Positions 1 to 8,972 of a stretch of DNA of 36,604 nt are shown here, piece after piece; within the stretch, counting starts at the first letter, position 1, and each line of letters begins with the position of its first letter. Origin of the DNA: Humibacillus sp. (GTDB lineage: Bacteria; Actinomycetota; Actinomycetes; Actinomycetales; Dermatophilaceae); the NCBI GenBank assembly GCA_030452985.1, contig JAKDLG010000031.1:1-36604 (forward strand), read 5' to 3'. Under the pieces are notes generated by a model that was not told the origin of the DNA, did no database searches, and saw nothing but the letters and a program-made list of their open reading frames with translations. Position numbers and translations under genes: made by a program.

Positions 1-3000
1 GGGCTGGTGGTGGCCGCGTCGACGGCATCCCCGATCTTGGCGTCGACGGCACGACCGGTGGCGGTGCCCTCGACGAGCGCGGGCGAACGGGAGACGAGGC
101 TCACCCCGGCCACGAGCGGCTTGGCGGCCGGGTTGTCCTCCGGCTCGTTGCCGATCGTCAGTGACACGCACCCCTTGATCTCGAAGAAGAACAGGTCGAC
201 CGAGCCACACACCTCGCCGTGCACGTAGGGGTCGTCGTGCACGACCCCGTCGATGGTGCGCTTGCCCACCATGACGGTCAGCTCGGCCGACGCACCGATA
301 CTGACGACGAAGAGACGCAGCTCGCCTCGGACGTAGATCTTGCCGGCGATGAAGAAGGGGTCGAAGCCGACGATGGCGTCGAAGCCGCCGGCCACCTCGA
401 GGTAGAGCCGGGCGGCCTTGCTGCCCATGAGCACCGCGCTGATGTGAAAGCCGGTGGCGATGGCGAGGCCGTTCGGCACGCTCGGGAAGCCGGGCACGGG
501 GATGCTGACCCCGTTGCCGTGGATCATCAGGTAGCCGCTGCCGCTGATCACGTCGAGCACCTCGACGGTGACGCGGTCCTGGTAGGTGCCGAGCTCGACG
601 AACCAGTCGGGCACGTGGTTGGTGTCGAAGAAGGCGGTGACGGGAATGCGGATCTTGAGGATGGCCTCGATCTCGTACTCGGCGACGATGCCGATCGTGA
701 TGGTGCCCCGACCGAAGTCGAGGTCGAGCACGGCGAGGAAGGTGGCGCTCTGGTTCGGGTCGCCCAGGCTCGGCGGCAGCTTGAGCACGTCGGCCTTCAT
801 GACGAACAGCAGCCTCGGGCCAGGCACCTCGATGACCACGAGACCCTTGAGGTGAACGACGAAGCCGCCCTCTAGGGTGCCGACGAGCACCCCTGCCGCA
901 AAGGCGAACCCGCCCTGGTGCAGCTGCCAGCCGGCGCCGTCCATCACCCCGCCCGGGCGGCCGAGCTGATCGCGCAGCCAGTCGAGGGCCGGCACCTGAC
1001 CGGTGCCCTCGATACGGGTGTGGTTCACGCCGACCCCGAACATGAGCCCGTAGATGCCGAGCCCCGAGCTACCGAGCACGAGGGGCACCGGGAACTCGAT
1101 CTCGGCGCCGAGCAGCACGCCGCTCAGGCCGGTCGCGTCACGGCGGAAGGTGAAGGTGGCGCTGCCGCGCACGTGGATGGGGATGATCTGCAGGTCGAAG
1201 GAGCCCGAGAAACCGCCGGGTTCGAAGGCCACCTCACCGCTGCCGGTGATGACGTTGGCGATGTCGATGCTCGCGCCGAACTTGGTCAGCTGCAGGTCGA
1301 GCGGGGGCCCGTCGACGCGCGCCCGTACCCGCACCGTGTCGATGGTGATGATGCCGAGGTCGAGACCCAGGCCCACCTCGACCTCGAGGTAGGTCGGGTT
1401 GTCACGGCTGACCCGCACCCCGAGGATGCGCAGCACGTTGTCGAGCGGAGGAACGGCCGAGAGCGACCCGGCCGGGATGTCGAGCGAGTAGCCCCGGCTC
1501 GGGTCGAAGATCGGCAGCGGCACATAGTCGAGGGCACCACCACCGCCGGTGCCCCACTGCGAGCGCACCCCGATCGCCTTGTAGCGCGTGACGATCGGCT
1601 GGGCCGGGTCGACCCGCACGAGGGTCAGGTCGAACCAGAACGCGATCTCGAGGTCGAACAGCAGGCTGACCTGGGTGCCGCGGTCGGAGACGGTCGTGGT
1701 GCCGTCGGCCCCGAGGATGCCCTGGCTGACGATGATCTCCGCCCCTCGAAGCGTCAGACGCTTGGTGTGGATGAGATCACTCGCCCCCAGCGCGATCGAG
1801 CCGAGAGCGACGACGGCCCCCGCCGCCGGCGACAGCTCGGTCGCCGACGACGTGAGGGGGGCGAGAATGCTGAGAGCGCCGAGCACGTTGAGCGTGGCGG
1901 CGTTCGACTGGCTATCGGTCATCTCGGCGAGCCCGTCGAGGTCGCCCTCGGCGGCCCGGAACTCACCGTTGACGACCCATGACCCCTGGTCCTCCGCGAT
2001 GCGCAACCGCACGAGGAAGGTGACGATGCCGTCGCTGGGGTTGCGCGGGCCCGACCGCAGCGGGGCGGTTCCGTGGGCGGCCAGTCGCTGTTCCGTTGCG
2101 GTCTCGAGGTCGAACTCGCCGTAGACCTCGCATCGAACGAAGGTGCTGCGCACGAGCTCGACCCGCACGCCCAGCTGGTGAAAGCAGTCGGGGCGGCCGG
2201 GGTCGTGCGGGGGTGGGTCGGTGTCGACCGGAGCCGGCGGGATGCCGCGGACCACGTCGCCGGTCACGGTGACGGCCGCAGGTGGGTCGGCCGTCACCGC
2301 CCGCGCCCGCCACCACCCGGGTGAGCCCGGCTGGTCGGGCACCGGTTCACCGTCGAAGGTCTCGGGGTGCTCGGCCCGTTCGGTGCCGAGCGCCTCTCCC
2401 TCGGTCAGGGCGGTGAAGCCGGCGTCGGTGAGAGCGTCCATCATGGCCGCGCGGCGACGCTCGCTCAGGTGCAAGTTGTGGTCTTGCTGGGCCTCGACGC
2501 CCTCGTACGAGGCGTACCCGCTGACGGTCAGAGCGGTGGCCGCCCCCACCACCGCGAGCCGGGTGCGGGCGTCGTCGAGGAAGGTCGGCGCGCCGGCCGG
2601 GTGGGTGCGGTCGACGGAGGGGTTGGCATGGGTGTTGGCGGGGTTCACGGCGTAGTCGTGGCCCTCGTCGGGCTTGGGGTGGTCGAAGAGGAAGTAGCAG
2701 TCGAGCGACTGCGTTCGACCGGCGATCGTCGTGGCGGTGACGCTGACCGTCGCCCCGGAGGCGACCGGCACCGTGGCGTCGCTCTGGTTCGACCCACTGC
2801 CGCCGGGCCACGACCAGTCGGCGGCGACCCCGCTACCGAGACGCAGGGTCACGCTGGTGGACGTCTGGGCGACGATGACCATCCGGTCGGTCTGGTGAGA
2901 CGTGTCGGTCAGCGTGACCGGCATCCCGGATAGGCCGGGCGTGACCGGGTCGGTTCGCCGCGTGGCCGCGAAAGTACGGGTCGTCGCGTGCAGCGCGGCA

Positions 3001-4055
3001 TCAGTGGCCGTGACGACGATCGTGACGCTTCCCGCCGGGGGCGTCGTGATGCTCACCCGGTCGACGTTCGCCTGCGTGACCCCGTCGACGCCGATCGTCA
3101 GGGTGATCGGGGCCAGCCCGCCGTGCACGTCGACATAGAGCGTCGAGGTCTCGGGCAGCTGCGCTGCCCCGACACCCGGGTCGCCGATCGGCTCGCCGGC
3201 AGCGGTGACGAAGTGCACGTCGATGCCGGGGCTGGTGCCCCGGTTCACGACCTCGGCCTCGAACACCCCGGTGACGCCCTCGTGCACGCCGATCCCGATC
3301 CAGAGGTTACGCACCCCAGCGCTGACCGCGATGCCCTCCATACCGTTCGGCGAGACGAACAGCCGCGCCTCGGGCAGGTAGAAGCCCTGCCAGTCGCCGG
3401 GCATCGCCCGTGCACCAGCCGGCACGCCGGGGCCGGCCGTACCCGAGAGGTCAAGCACTGCTGTGCGAAAGGCGAACCCGACGGCATCCGACGGGCCGAC
3501 AAGGGCGTAGGGCGGGTCCATCCGGATGAACTCGTAGATCTGGTCGACGGGCGGCCCGCCGGTGCTGGCCGACAGCACCGAGAAGCCCACCGCCCCACCG
3601 GAGAGCTGTTTCAGCTGCAGCCGCAGGCTTGGCAGCACGAAGCCGACCGACGGTTTGCTCGGGTCGGCCCGCAGCTGCCCCTGCGCGTCGAGCATCGCTC
3701 CGCGCAGGAACGGTAGCCGCACGAGGAACGACGGGGACCCGACGCGCACCCGCCAGCCGCCGTCGGTCGACCCACCGGCGCCGTCGAGGTGCAGGCCGAG
3801 CTCAGCCGTGACGTGCAGGTCGGTGAGCTCGATGGGGGTGCCCGTGGAGCCTTGGCCGGCCCCGAAGCCACCGGTGCGCGGGTCGAGGGCGAGCGGGCCG
3901 GTCAGGTTCTGGTCGGCGGTCCAGGCGCGCCACGTGCCGTCGTCGTCGGTGACCTCGGTCGGCCCCGACCCCGTCAGGTCGTCGAGCAGCGGGCGGACCC
4001 CGTCGAGGGAGCCGGAGTCGCGGAGCGGTTGCGGTAGGTCGTCCCACATCGACAT
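1..4055 (-). CDS. Giant OmpA-like/beta-rich protein, 3' end off the left edge
   Basis: The minus frame starting with ATG at 4055 (MSMWDDLPQPL) stays open for 1351 codons to the window edge; I checked the frame at several places (residues 1-320, about 420-600 and several points down to the edge). There is no signal peptide. Residues about 320-450 look Ig-like. Residues about 452-550 resemble an OmpA/MotB C-terminal domain: a CYFLFDHP strand, then GYASYEG (about 513) and NLHLSERRRAAMMDALTDAG, matching the family pattern GxxS-x-G...N..LS..RA..V...L...G. From about residue 600 onward the protein is long alternating hydrophobic beta strands rich in Gly (for example GFAFAAGVLVG, LAVLDLDFGRGTITIG), which recalls large DUF6603-type proteins (recalled, not searched). 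Upstream GGGTGA is a weak ribosome-binding site. Function unknown; a structural or secreted cargo role is inference. Confidence 0.85.
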   Translation of the reverse strand, partial: MSMWDDLPQPLRDSGSLDGVRPLLDDLTGSGPTEVTDDDGTWRAWTADQNLTGPLALDPRTGGFGAGQGSTGTPIELTDLHVTAELGLHLDGAGGSTDGGWRVRVGSPSFLVRLPFLRGAMLDAQGQLRADPSKPSVGFVLPSLRLQLKQLSGGAVGFSVLSASTGGPPVDQIYEFIRMDPPYALVGPSDAVGFAFRTAVLDLSGTAGPGVPAGARAMPGDWQGFYLPEARLFVSPNGMEGIAVSAGVRNLWIGIGVHEGVTGVFEAEVVNRGTSPGIDVHFVTAAGEPIGDPGVGAAQLPETSTLYVDVHGGLAPITLTIGVDGVTQANVDRVSITTPPAGSVTIVVTATDAALHATTRTFAATRRTDPVTPGLSGMPVTLTDTSHQTDRMVIVAQTSTSVTLRLGSGVAADWSWPGGSGSNQSDATVPVASGATVSVTATTIAGRTQSLDCYFLFDHPKPDEGHDYAVNPANTHANPSVDRTHPAGAPTFLDDARTRLAVVGAATALTVSGYASYEGVEAQQDHNLHLSERRRAAMMDALTDAGFTALTEGEALGTERAEHPETFDGEPVPDQPGSPGWWRARAVTADPPAAVTVTGDVVRGIPPAPVDTDPPPHDPGRPDCFHQLGVRVELVRSTFVRCEVYGEFDLETATEQRLAAHGTAPLRSGPRNPSDGIVTFLVRLRIAEDQGSWVVNGEFRAAEGDLDGLAEMTDSQSNAATLNVLGALSILAPLTSSATELSPAAGAVVALGSIALGASDLIHTKRLTLRGAEIIVSQGILGADGTTTVSDRGTQVSLLFDLEIAFWFDLTLVRVDPAQPIVTRYKAIGVRSQWGTGGGGALDYVPLPIFDPSRGYSLDIPAGSLSAVPPLDNVLRILGVRVSRDNPTYLEVEVGLGLDLGIITIDTVRVRARVDGPPLDLQLTKFGASIDIANVITGSGEVAFEPGGFSGSFDLQIIPIHVRGSATFTFRRDATGLSGVLLGAEIEFPVPLVLGSSGLGIYGLMFGVGVNHTRIEGTGQVPALDWLRDQLGRPGGVMDGAGWQLHQGGFAFAAGVLVGTLEGGFVVHLKGLVVIEVPGPRLLFVMKADVLKLPPSLGDPNQSATFLAVLDLDFGRGTITIGIVAEYEIEAILKIRIPVTAFFDTNHVPDWFVELGTYQDRVTVEVLDVISGSGYLMIHGNGVSIPVPGFPSVPNGLAIATGFHISAVLMGSKAARLYLEVAGGFDAIVGFDPFFIAGKIYVRGELRLFVVSIGASAELTVMVGKRTIDGVVHDDPYVHGEVCGSVDLFFFEIKGCVSLTIGNEPEDNPAAKPLVAGVSLVSRSPALVEGTATGRAVDAKIGDAVDAATTS

Positions 4056-4312
4056 GGCATTGCTCACCCGTCGTGATTGGAGCCACGAGACTGCGGAGGA
4101 ACTGCGATGGACGAAACTGCGGTGCATCGAGCGTGCAGAGACTCCGTCATGCTGCCGTCACCCACTGTCGGGGCGGACGGCGCGGGGGACGATCGGCGCC
4201 TCGTCTGATGGTGCGAACCGGCACGGGGGCCGATCCTTGCCACGATACTCGGATGCCGTCGTCACCGTGGGCGAATCGGCAGATCGCCTGCTCGTGCCCG
4301 AGAACGGGGCTC

Positions 4313-4393
4313 CGGCTGCACTTCGGGGCACGAAACGCTCGGCGAACCGCGTGCGGTGCCCCGAAGCGCAGGCCGCACCCCGAAGCGAAGGCC
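4313..4393. repeat. Three-copy 19-nt repeat, one inverted and two tandem
   Basis: This lies in the 351-bp gap 4056-4406, where I see no convincing gene. Two adjacent 19-nt copies (4356-4374 and 4375-4393) share CCCCGAAGCG and AGGCC and differ at three bases. An inverted copy occupies 4313-4331, with CTTCGGGGCAC (4321-4331) exactly complementary to GTGCCCCGAAG (4356-4366), giving an 11-bp stem with a 24-nt loop. It lies just downstream of the phosphatase gene stop, so it may act as a terminator, although there is no T-tract. Confidence 0.6.
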
Positions 4394-4406
4394 CGTGCAC
4401 CAACCG

Positions 4407-5243
4407 TCAGTCGGAGGGAACCACGCCCCGGTCGGCCTCGAGCAGGCCGCTCGCCCGCAGCGACCGCAGCACCACCTCGTACGCGGCCGGGCTGGTGGCG
4501 GGGATGAGCCCGCCGGTGTCGTTGTCGCGCGGCTGGTAGCGACGCCCGCCGACCGTGCCCACGAAGCCGCCGACCTCAGCCAGCATCAGCGACCCCGGCA
4601 CGTGGTCCCATGGGGCCGCGCCGCGGTAGAGGATGTAGTCGGCCTCCCCCTCGACGAGCTTCGGGTAGTCGATGCCGCACGAGACCCAGGTGAGCGTCAT
4701 CGGAGGGAGCCTATCGAGAGAGGCCCCGATCCACGACCGCTTGGACGTACGGCCGCGCAGCTCGGCCGGGTCGGTCAGCACGGTCGGCGACTCACGAGTC
4801 ACGCGAACACCATTGCGGTAACAGCCCGCTCCGAGCTCAGCGGCGTAGCCGAGCTGGTGCTGCGGCTGCCAGATCCACGAACGCACGGCCTGGCCTCCAC
4901 GGGTCTCGGCGACCATCACGGCATGGTCGGGCGAGCCGTGCACGAAGTTCTTCGTGCCGTCGACGGGGTCGACGGTGAAGGCATGCTCGGCGGCGAGGTA
5001 GCGCCCCATCAGCTCTGGGTCGCCGGCGTAGGCCTCCTCCCCCAGCACGACGGCATCCGGGTACACGGCGTTCAGCACGCGGGTGATCAGCACCTCGGCC
5101 TCACGGTCGGCGACGGTCACGAGGTCGCCGGGGTTCTTCTCGTGGATCTCACCGGCCGTCAACGATCGGAAGCGGGGGTTGATGACCTCGTCGGCCACGT
5201 TCTGCAGCAGGGTCATGACCTCGTCGGTGTCCACAAGCTCCAC
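4407..5243 (-). CDS. Inositol monophosphatase family phosphatase
   Basis: A 278-residue protein of the Mg-dependent inositol monophosphatase family, which removes phosphate from inositol phosphate, histidinol phosphate or related sugars. The metal-binding motifs are visible: GEE at 68-70, DPVDGTKNF at 92-100 and WDHVPGS at about 212. Length fits the family. I chose GTG at 5243 because AGGTGG lies 6 nt upstream; the longer frame up to ATG 5339 would overlap the divergent acetyltransferase start and shows no ribosome-binding site. Substrate (inositol phosphate versus histidinol phosphate, HisN-like) cannot be decided from sequence alone. Confidence 0.88.
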   Translation of the reverse strand: MELVDTDEVMTLLQNVADEVINPRFRSLTAGEIHEKNPGDLVTVADREAEVLITRVLNAVYPDAVVLGEEAYAGDPELMGRYLAAEHAFTVDPVDGTKNFVHGSPDHAVMVAETRGGQAVRSWIWQPQHQLGYAAELGAGCYRNGVRVTRESPTVLTDPAELRGRTSKRSWIGASLDRLPPMTLTWVSCGIDYPKLVEGEADYILYRGAAPWDHVPGSLMLAEVGGFVGTVGGRRYQPRDNDTGGLIPATSPAAYEVVLRSLRASGLLEADRGVVPSD

Positions 5244-5337
5244 GCTAGCCACCTGGCCCGAGCCGCGGTCGGGCGGCATCGGCAAGGCCGTGACAATCGG
5301 CTCGCCGATCAGCTCGCCCGTTTGGCAGGCTGTCCCC

Positions 5338-6534
5338 ATGTCACCGGTCTACGCGGACGTGCCCATCCTCAGTGACGGTGTCGTGACCCTGCGGGGCCAC
5401 ACGCTCGCCGACGCCCCTGGCCTCACCGAGCAGTGCACCGACCCCGAGATGCAGCAGTGGACCACGGTGCCCCGGGAGTACACGAGCGACCAGGCGGTGG
5501 CCCGCGTCGAACAGACCCTGAACGACTGGGTGGACCCGTGGGGGCCTCGGCAGTGGGCGATCGAGATCGACCGCGACGGGGCCAAGGCCTACGGCGGTTC
5601 GATCGACCTGCGGCCCGGCGAGTCGCCGACCACGGCCTCGCTCGGTTTCGGTCTGCACCCCGCGGCCCGCGGGCAGGGCGTGATGGCCCGCGCCGTTCGT
5701 CTCGTGGCGGCCTACGCCTTCACTGCCGAGCCCTGGGGCCGACCCGTGACCCGGCTCCACTGGCGGGCCGTCGTCGGCAACTGGGCGTCTCGACGCGTGG
5801 CGTGGGCGACGGGGTTCACCTTTCACGGAACCGTGCCCGAGTCGCATGTCGACTCGAACAACCCCGACGGCCCGGCCCTCGACACCTGGCACGCCAGCCT
5901 CGGGCACGGCGACGCGTTGAGCCCGCAGCACGGCTGGCTGATGGCGCCGGTGCTGGAGGAGAACGGCATCCGTCTGCGGCCGTGGCGAGCCGACGACATC
6001 GACGCCATCGAGACCCGCGAGAACGACCCTGTGCACTGGATGCCGGCGCACGCAGTACTGCGCCCCGAGACCTTCGAGGGGTGGCGCCGGCGCCGGTTCG
6101 AGCTGATGGCCGAGGGCTCGTCGGTCGAGTGGTGCGTCGCCGACACCGCTACCGACCGTGCCCTCGGCGGCATGGTCGTCTTCAGCCGTTGGGGACCCAT
6201 CGGCGACACCGCCGAGCTGGGCTACCAGTTCTTCCCCAGCGCGAGGGGGCGTGGCGCCGCGAAGACGGGAGCGCGTCTGGCCATCCGGCACGCCCTGGCC
6301 CCGATGAGCGAAGGGGGGCTCGGCGTGCGCCGGCTGGTGGCCGAGACCGCAGCCGACAACGCGGCGAGCAACCGGGTGCTCGAGTCGAACGGCTTCGTGA
6401 GGTTCGGCCGGGAGCACCGGGTCGACCAGCTCGCCGACGGCGGATGGGGCGACGGCCTGCACTGGGAGCTGCTGCCAGACTCGGCGTCCGTGGCCGGTAC
6501 GGTCGGTGCGTCTGACGCGCCCGACCGGCCCTGA
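5338..6534 (+). CDS. Tandem GNAT-family N-acetyltransferase
   Basis: A 398-residue protein with two GNAT acetyltransferase domains in one chain. The first covers about residues 8-180 (LRGHTLADAPGL start, acetyl-CoA loop HPAARGQGVMARA), the second about 210-380 (IRLRPWRADDIDAI start, loop SARGRGAAKTGA, then ETAADNAASNRVLESNGF). Both look like the RimJ/RimL type that acetylates protein N-termini or small amines; the target is unknown. The frame is open further upstream, but ATG 5338 fits the first domain, and CAGGCT sits exactly 6 nt before it, suggesting a leaderless mRNA. It diverges from the phosphatase gene. Confidence 0.85.
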   Translation: MSPVYADVPILSDGVVTLRGHTLADAPGLTEQCTDPEMQQWTTVPREYTSDQAVARVEQTLNDWVDPWGPRQWAIEIDRDGAKAYGGSIDLRPGESPTTASLGFGLHPAARGQGVMARAVRLVAAYAFTAEPWGRPVTRLHWRAVVGNWASRRVAWATGFTFHGTVPESHVDSNNPDGPALDTWHASLGHGDALSPQHGWLMAPVLEENGIRLRPWRADDIDAIETRENDPVHWMPAHAVLRPETFEGWRRRRFELMAEGSSVEWCVADTATDRALGGMVVFSRWGPIGDTAELGYQFFPSARGRGAAKTGARLAIRHALAPMSEGGLGVRRLVAETAADNAASNRVLESNGFVRFGREHRVDQLADGGWGDGLHWELLPDSASVAGTVGASDAPDRP

Positions 6535-6670
6535 GCAGAACCAGAGTGTCGGGGCGGTTCAGGGTCAGTTCGGGGTGAACCCGGGTTGCCGTGGCGGCCC
6601 GGCATCGAGGACGCTGGGGAGAGTACGCACGCCGCTCGGCGTGACCGCCCAGTGAGGGGAAGGAGCCACC

Positions 6671-7102
6671 GTGACGTTCGGTGAGGACATGAAACGCAAG
6701 GCCGACGAGGTGCACCTCCAGGACAAGGCCAAGGACTTCGGCGATGCCGTCGCCGAGCTGGTGCGGGCGGCCGTGGGCATGGTGGGCGGTTTCGCAGCGG
6801 AGAACCGCGAGAAGGTCGACGTCGCCCTCGACAAGGCCCAGGCGAAGGTCGCCGAGAACACCAGCGAGAAGCACACCGACACGGTGACGAAGGTCCGCTC
6901 CCAGGTCGACAAGGGCTTCGACAAGCTCGTGGAGCAGCGCGACAAGGCAGGCCGGCCAACCGGTTCCCCCGCCGGCGCTACGAACGCACGACCCGGTGCC
7001 GAGTGGCCCAGCACGCCCGTCCCCGATGACATGCACTCCGCCTTCGACGACAACGACGAAGACGGCGACGGCGCTGATTTCGTGGCGGGCTCGCCGAGCT
7101 GA
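6671..7102 (+). CDS. Rv0909/MT0933-type antitoxin-domain protein
   Basis: A 143-residue, highly charged helical protein. Residues about 43-88 (ENREKVDVALDKAQAKVAEN...HTDTVTKVRSQVDKGFDKL) resemble the short antitoxin family typified by mycobacterial Rv0909 (PF14013), which has the pattern DKVD.ALDKA......T...K...I.KV.......L. A DNA-independent helical N-terminal stretch precedes it and an acidic low-complexity tail follows. GTG at 6671 is preceded by AAGGAG. The known partner of Rv0909 is an SRPBCC-fold protein; an SRPBCC gene occurs at 8321 but is separated by a minus-strand gene, so pairing is only a guess. It could equally be a stress or phasin-like protein. Confidence 0.6.
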   Translation: MTFGEDMKRKADEVHLQDKAKDFGDAVAELVRAAVGMVGGFAAENREKVDVALDKAQAKVAENTSEKHTDTVTKVRSQVDKGFDKLVEQRDKAGRPTGSPAGATNARPGAEWPSTPVPDDMHSAFDDNDEDGDGADFVAGSPS

Positions 7103-7234
7103 CAGCGTCACCGGTCGCCAATCTGATCAAACGCTGGACGGGCCCCAGCCGGTGGTTCTAGCCTCGAAGGATCCACTCCCTCTGATGAGGAGCCGCTGCC
7201 GCAGGGTTCGTGACCGCAGCAGCCCATGGGGTGA

Positions 7235-7279
7235 GTTCGGCTACCGCTGGCCCGACGACGTGTCAGCGGTAGCCGAACT
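7235..7279. terminator. 16-bp perfect hairpin between convergent genes
   Basis: AGTTCGGCTACCGCTG at 7235-7250 is exactly complementary to CAGCGGTAGCCGAACT at 7264-7279, with a 13-nt loop. The right arm contains the last codons and the stop (7263-7265) of the DUF4097 gene, so the arm on the left is an inverted copy of the gene end. There is no T-tract. The position between two convergent genes suggests a bidirectional terminator. Confidence 0.7.
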
Positions 7280-8183
7280 TCACGTCGCCGGAGCCGGTCT
7301 TGATCTGGACCTTGCGCGGGCTGTTGGCGTCCTCTTTGACGGTGACGCGTTCGTCCCCTGATCCCGTCTGCACGCCGACGGCGTACGTGTCGGCGGCCGG
7401 CACCTCGATGTCGACATCGCCCGAACCGGTGTCGAGGGTGAGCTGGTTCGGAGCCTGCGCCAGGCCGAGGTCGATGTCCCCACAGCCGCTGCGGGCCGCG
7501 AGCGTGGCCGACGCCAGATCTTTGGCCTTGATGTCGCCCGAGCCGGTCTTGACGTCGACGACACCCAGCGATCCGCCGAGTTTCAGGTCGCCCGAACCGT
7601 CGTCGACGGTGACCGCGGTGCCGTTGGGCACGCGCAGCGTGTAGTCGACCGAGCAGCCGAACACGAGCGGGCCGCACCCGGGGTTGGCATCGATGACCAG
7701 GGTGCTCCCCTCCCAGGTCTCGCCTGCCGACGGCGAGGGGTCGCTGCCCCGGGGCAGCCGCCGGGTCAGGTCAACCGTGCCGGCGGGAGCGCCCCCCGAG
7801 ACCTCCACGTCACCCGCGACACCGTTCACCCGGATGCTGGTCACAGCATGGGTCAACGTGCTGTGCTGCTCCACGGACCCCACGTGCCAACCCACGTTGA
7901 GGCCGCCGATGAGCAGCAGCGCCCCCACGCCGAGCACGACCACGCGACGTCGGTTGCGCCGCCCCGCTGGGGAACGGGAGCGTCGAGATGTCGGCTCCGA
8001 CGGCCGGATGGGCTTTCCAAGCGCCTCGGTGCCCGGCCCGGTCGGCTGAGCGGAGCCTGGCCACGTTCGTTCGCCCGTCGAGTCCAGGCTGTCTCCGTGG
8101 ATGCGGTCATCCGGCACGGGTGGTCGCGGTGGCAGCTGCGGACGCCGCCCGAACTGCGCCGCCGGATCGTGGTCGTCGCTCAT
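7263..8183 (-). CDS. DUF4097-type membrane-anchored beta-repeat protein
   Basis: A 306-residue protein. Residues 1-79 are a Pro/Arg-rich cytoplasmic region, about 80-98 one membrane segment (VVVLGVGALLLIGGLNVG), and the rest an external right-handed beta-repeat domain of the DUF4097/putative adhesin type (PF13349). Six turns carry the signature GSGD or GCGD (for example VDDGSGDLKL, VKTGSGDIKA, LDTGSGDVDI, IKTGSGDVKF). In this family such domains occur in envelope-stress membrane proteins such as LiaG; the role here is unknown. ATG 8183 is preceded by AAGGGG at a good distance; an upstream in-frame extension is not supported. The stop lies inside the terminator hairpin. Confidence 0.85.
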   Translation of the reverse strand: MSDDHDPAAQFGRRPQLPPRPPVPDDRIHGDSLDSTGERTWPGSAQPTGPGTEALGKPIRPSEPTSRRSRSPAGRRNRRRVVVLGVGALLLIGGLNVGWHVGSVEQHSTLTHAVTSIRVNGVAGDVEVSGGAPAGTVDLTRRLPRGSDPSPSAGETWEGSTLVIDANPGCGPLVFGCSVDYTLRVPNGTAVTVDDGSGDLKLGGSLGVVDVKTGSGDIKAKDLASATLAARSGCGDIDLGLAQAPNQLTLDTGSGDVDIEVPAADTYAVGVQTGSGDERVTVKEDANSPRKVQIKTGSGDVKFGYR

Positions 8184-8320
8184 GACCTGCCCCTTCCACC
8201 CCTCGGCCATCCACGGTAGCGCTGACGCTGCCGGGGCGAGCAGCAACGCACGCGACCGTGATCTGGGGTAGGACTGGTGAGAGCGGCCACCCCCTTTTCC
8301 CCGATGAGTCGAGGAGTCCG

Positions 8321-8923
8321 ATGAAACTCACGCACGCCAAGGTTCTCGATGCCCCGATCGACCTCGTGTGGGCGCACTTCACCGACCTCAAGATGGTGGG
8401 CCGGTGCTTTCCCGGCGCCGCCATCACCGAGGTGCGCGGCAACGACTTCGTGGGGCAGATCAGGTCGAGGCTCGGGCCGTTCACGATGGACTTCCATGGC
8501 ACGGGCACGTTGACCGAGGCCGACGTCGAGCGCCACTACGCCCGGCTCGAGGCGATCGGCATCGAACAGCACGGTCTCGGCAAGGTCGACATCGACATCA
8601 CCCTCGCGCTTGCCCCCGTCCATGGAACCAACGCCGGCGCCGGGGCCCAGCAAAACGACCACGCCGGTCACACCAGTGACACGCCTGGCGCTCGGACCCA
8701 GGCCGACCTCACCACCATCCTCGTCTTCCGGCGGGCACCGATGGACTTCAGCGCCGGCCTGGCCCAGAAGGCGTCCGACCCGCTGGTCACTCGCTTTCTC
8801 ACCTGCATGGCCACGCCCGACGGGCAGGCTCACCAGCACGGCGACAACGCGCCCCTCGACCTGGTGAGCACGGTCGGCGAGATGCTCGGCGCCCTCACCG
8901 GCCTCAGGCGCCGCAAGGCCTGA
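8321..8923 (+). CDS. SRPBCC-fold (CoxG-like) protein
   Basis: A 200-residue START/SRPBCC-fold protein. The opening, MKLTHAKVLDAPIDLVWAHFTDLKMVGRCFPGA, matches the carbon monoxide dehydrogenase subunit G (CoxG) family start with its characteristic Pro-Gly after a cysteine. A polar insertion at about residues 101-127 (rich in Gly, Gln, Asn and His) interrupts the sheet, and the C-terminus ends in a basic tail. ATG 8321 is preceded by GAGGAG 4 nt upstream. No CO dehydrogenase genes are nearby, so a ligand-binding or membrane-associated role is all that can be said. SRPBCC proteins are also the toxin partners of Rv0909-like antitoxins. Confidence 0.75.
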   Translation: MKLTHAKVLDAPIDLVWAHFTDLKMVGRCFPGAAITEVRGNDFVGQIRSRLGPFTMDFHGTGTLTEADVERHYARLEAIGIEQHGLGKVDIDITLALAPVHGTNAGAGAQQNDHAGHTSDTPGARTQADLTTILVFRRAPMDFSAGLAQKASDPLVTRFLTCMATPDGQAHQHGDNAPLDLVSTVGEMLGALTGLRRRKA

Positions 8924-8972
8924 GCGCCGGACGCGCCAGCATCGGACCCGCTGCATCCGGCATCATGCAGGA

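Noticed and set aside
219..1982. Long plus-strand open frames over 219-1982
   Set aside because: They read as antisense shadows of the continuous minus-strand frame; His/Asp/Glu/Ala-rich composition without domain features.
4158..4403. Minus-strand 81-codon frame in the gap 4056-4406
   Set aside because: No recognisable motif, no ribosome-binding site, and it overlaps the repeat structure.
5083..5337. Upstream extension of the tandem GNAT gene
   Set aside because: It lies antisense to the phosphatase gene and has no similarity to GNAT; the ATG at 5338 fits better.
5244..5339. Longer start for the phosphatase at ATG 5339
   Set aside because: It would overlap the divergent gene start and lacks a ribosome-binding site, unlike GTG 5243.
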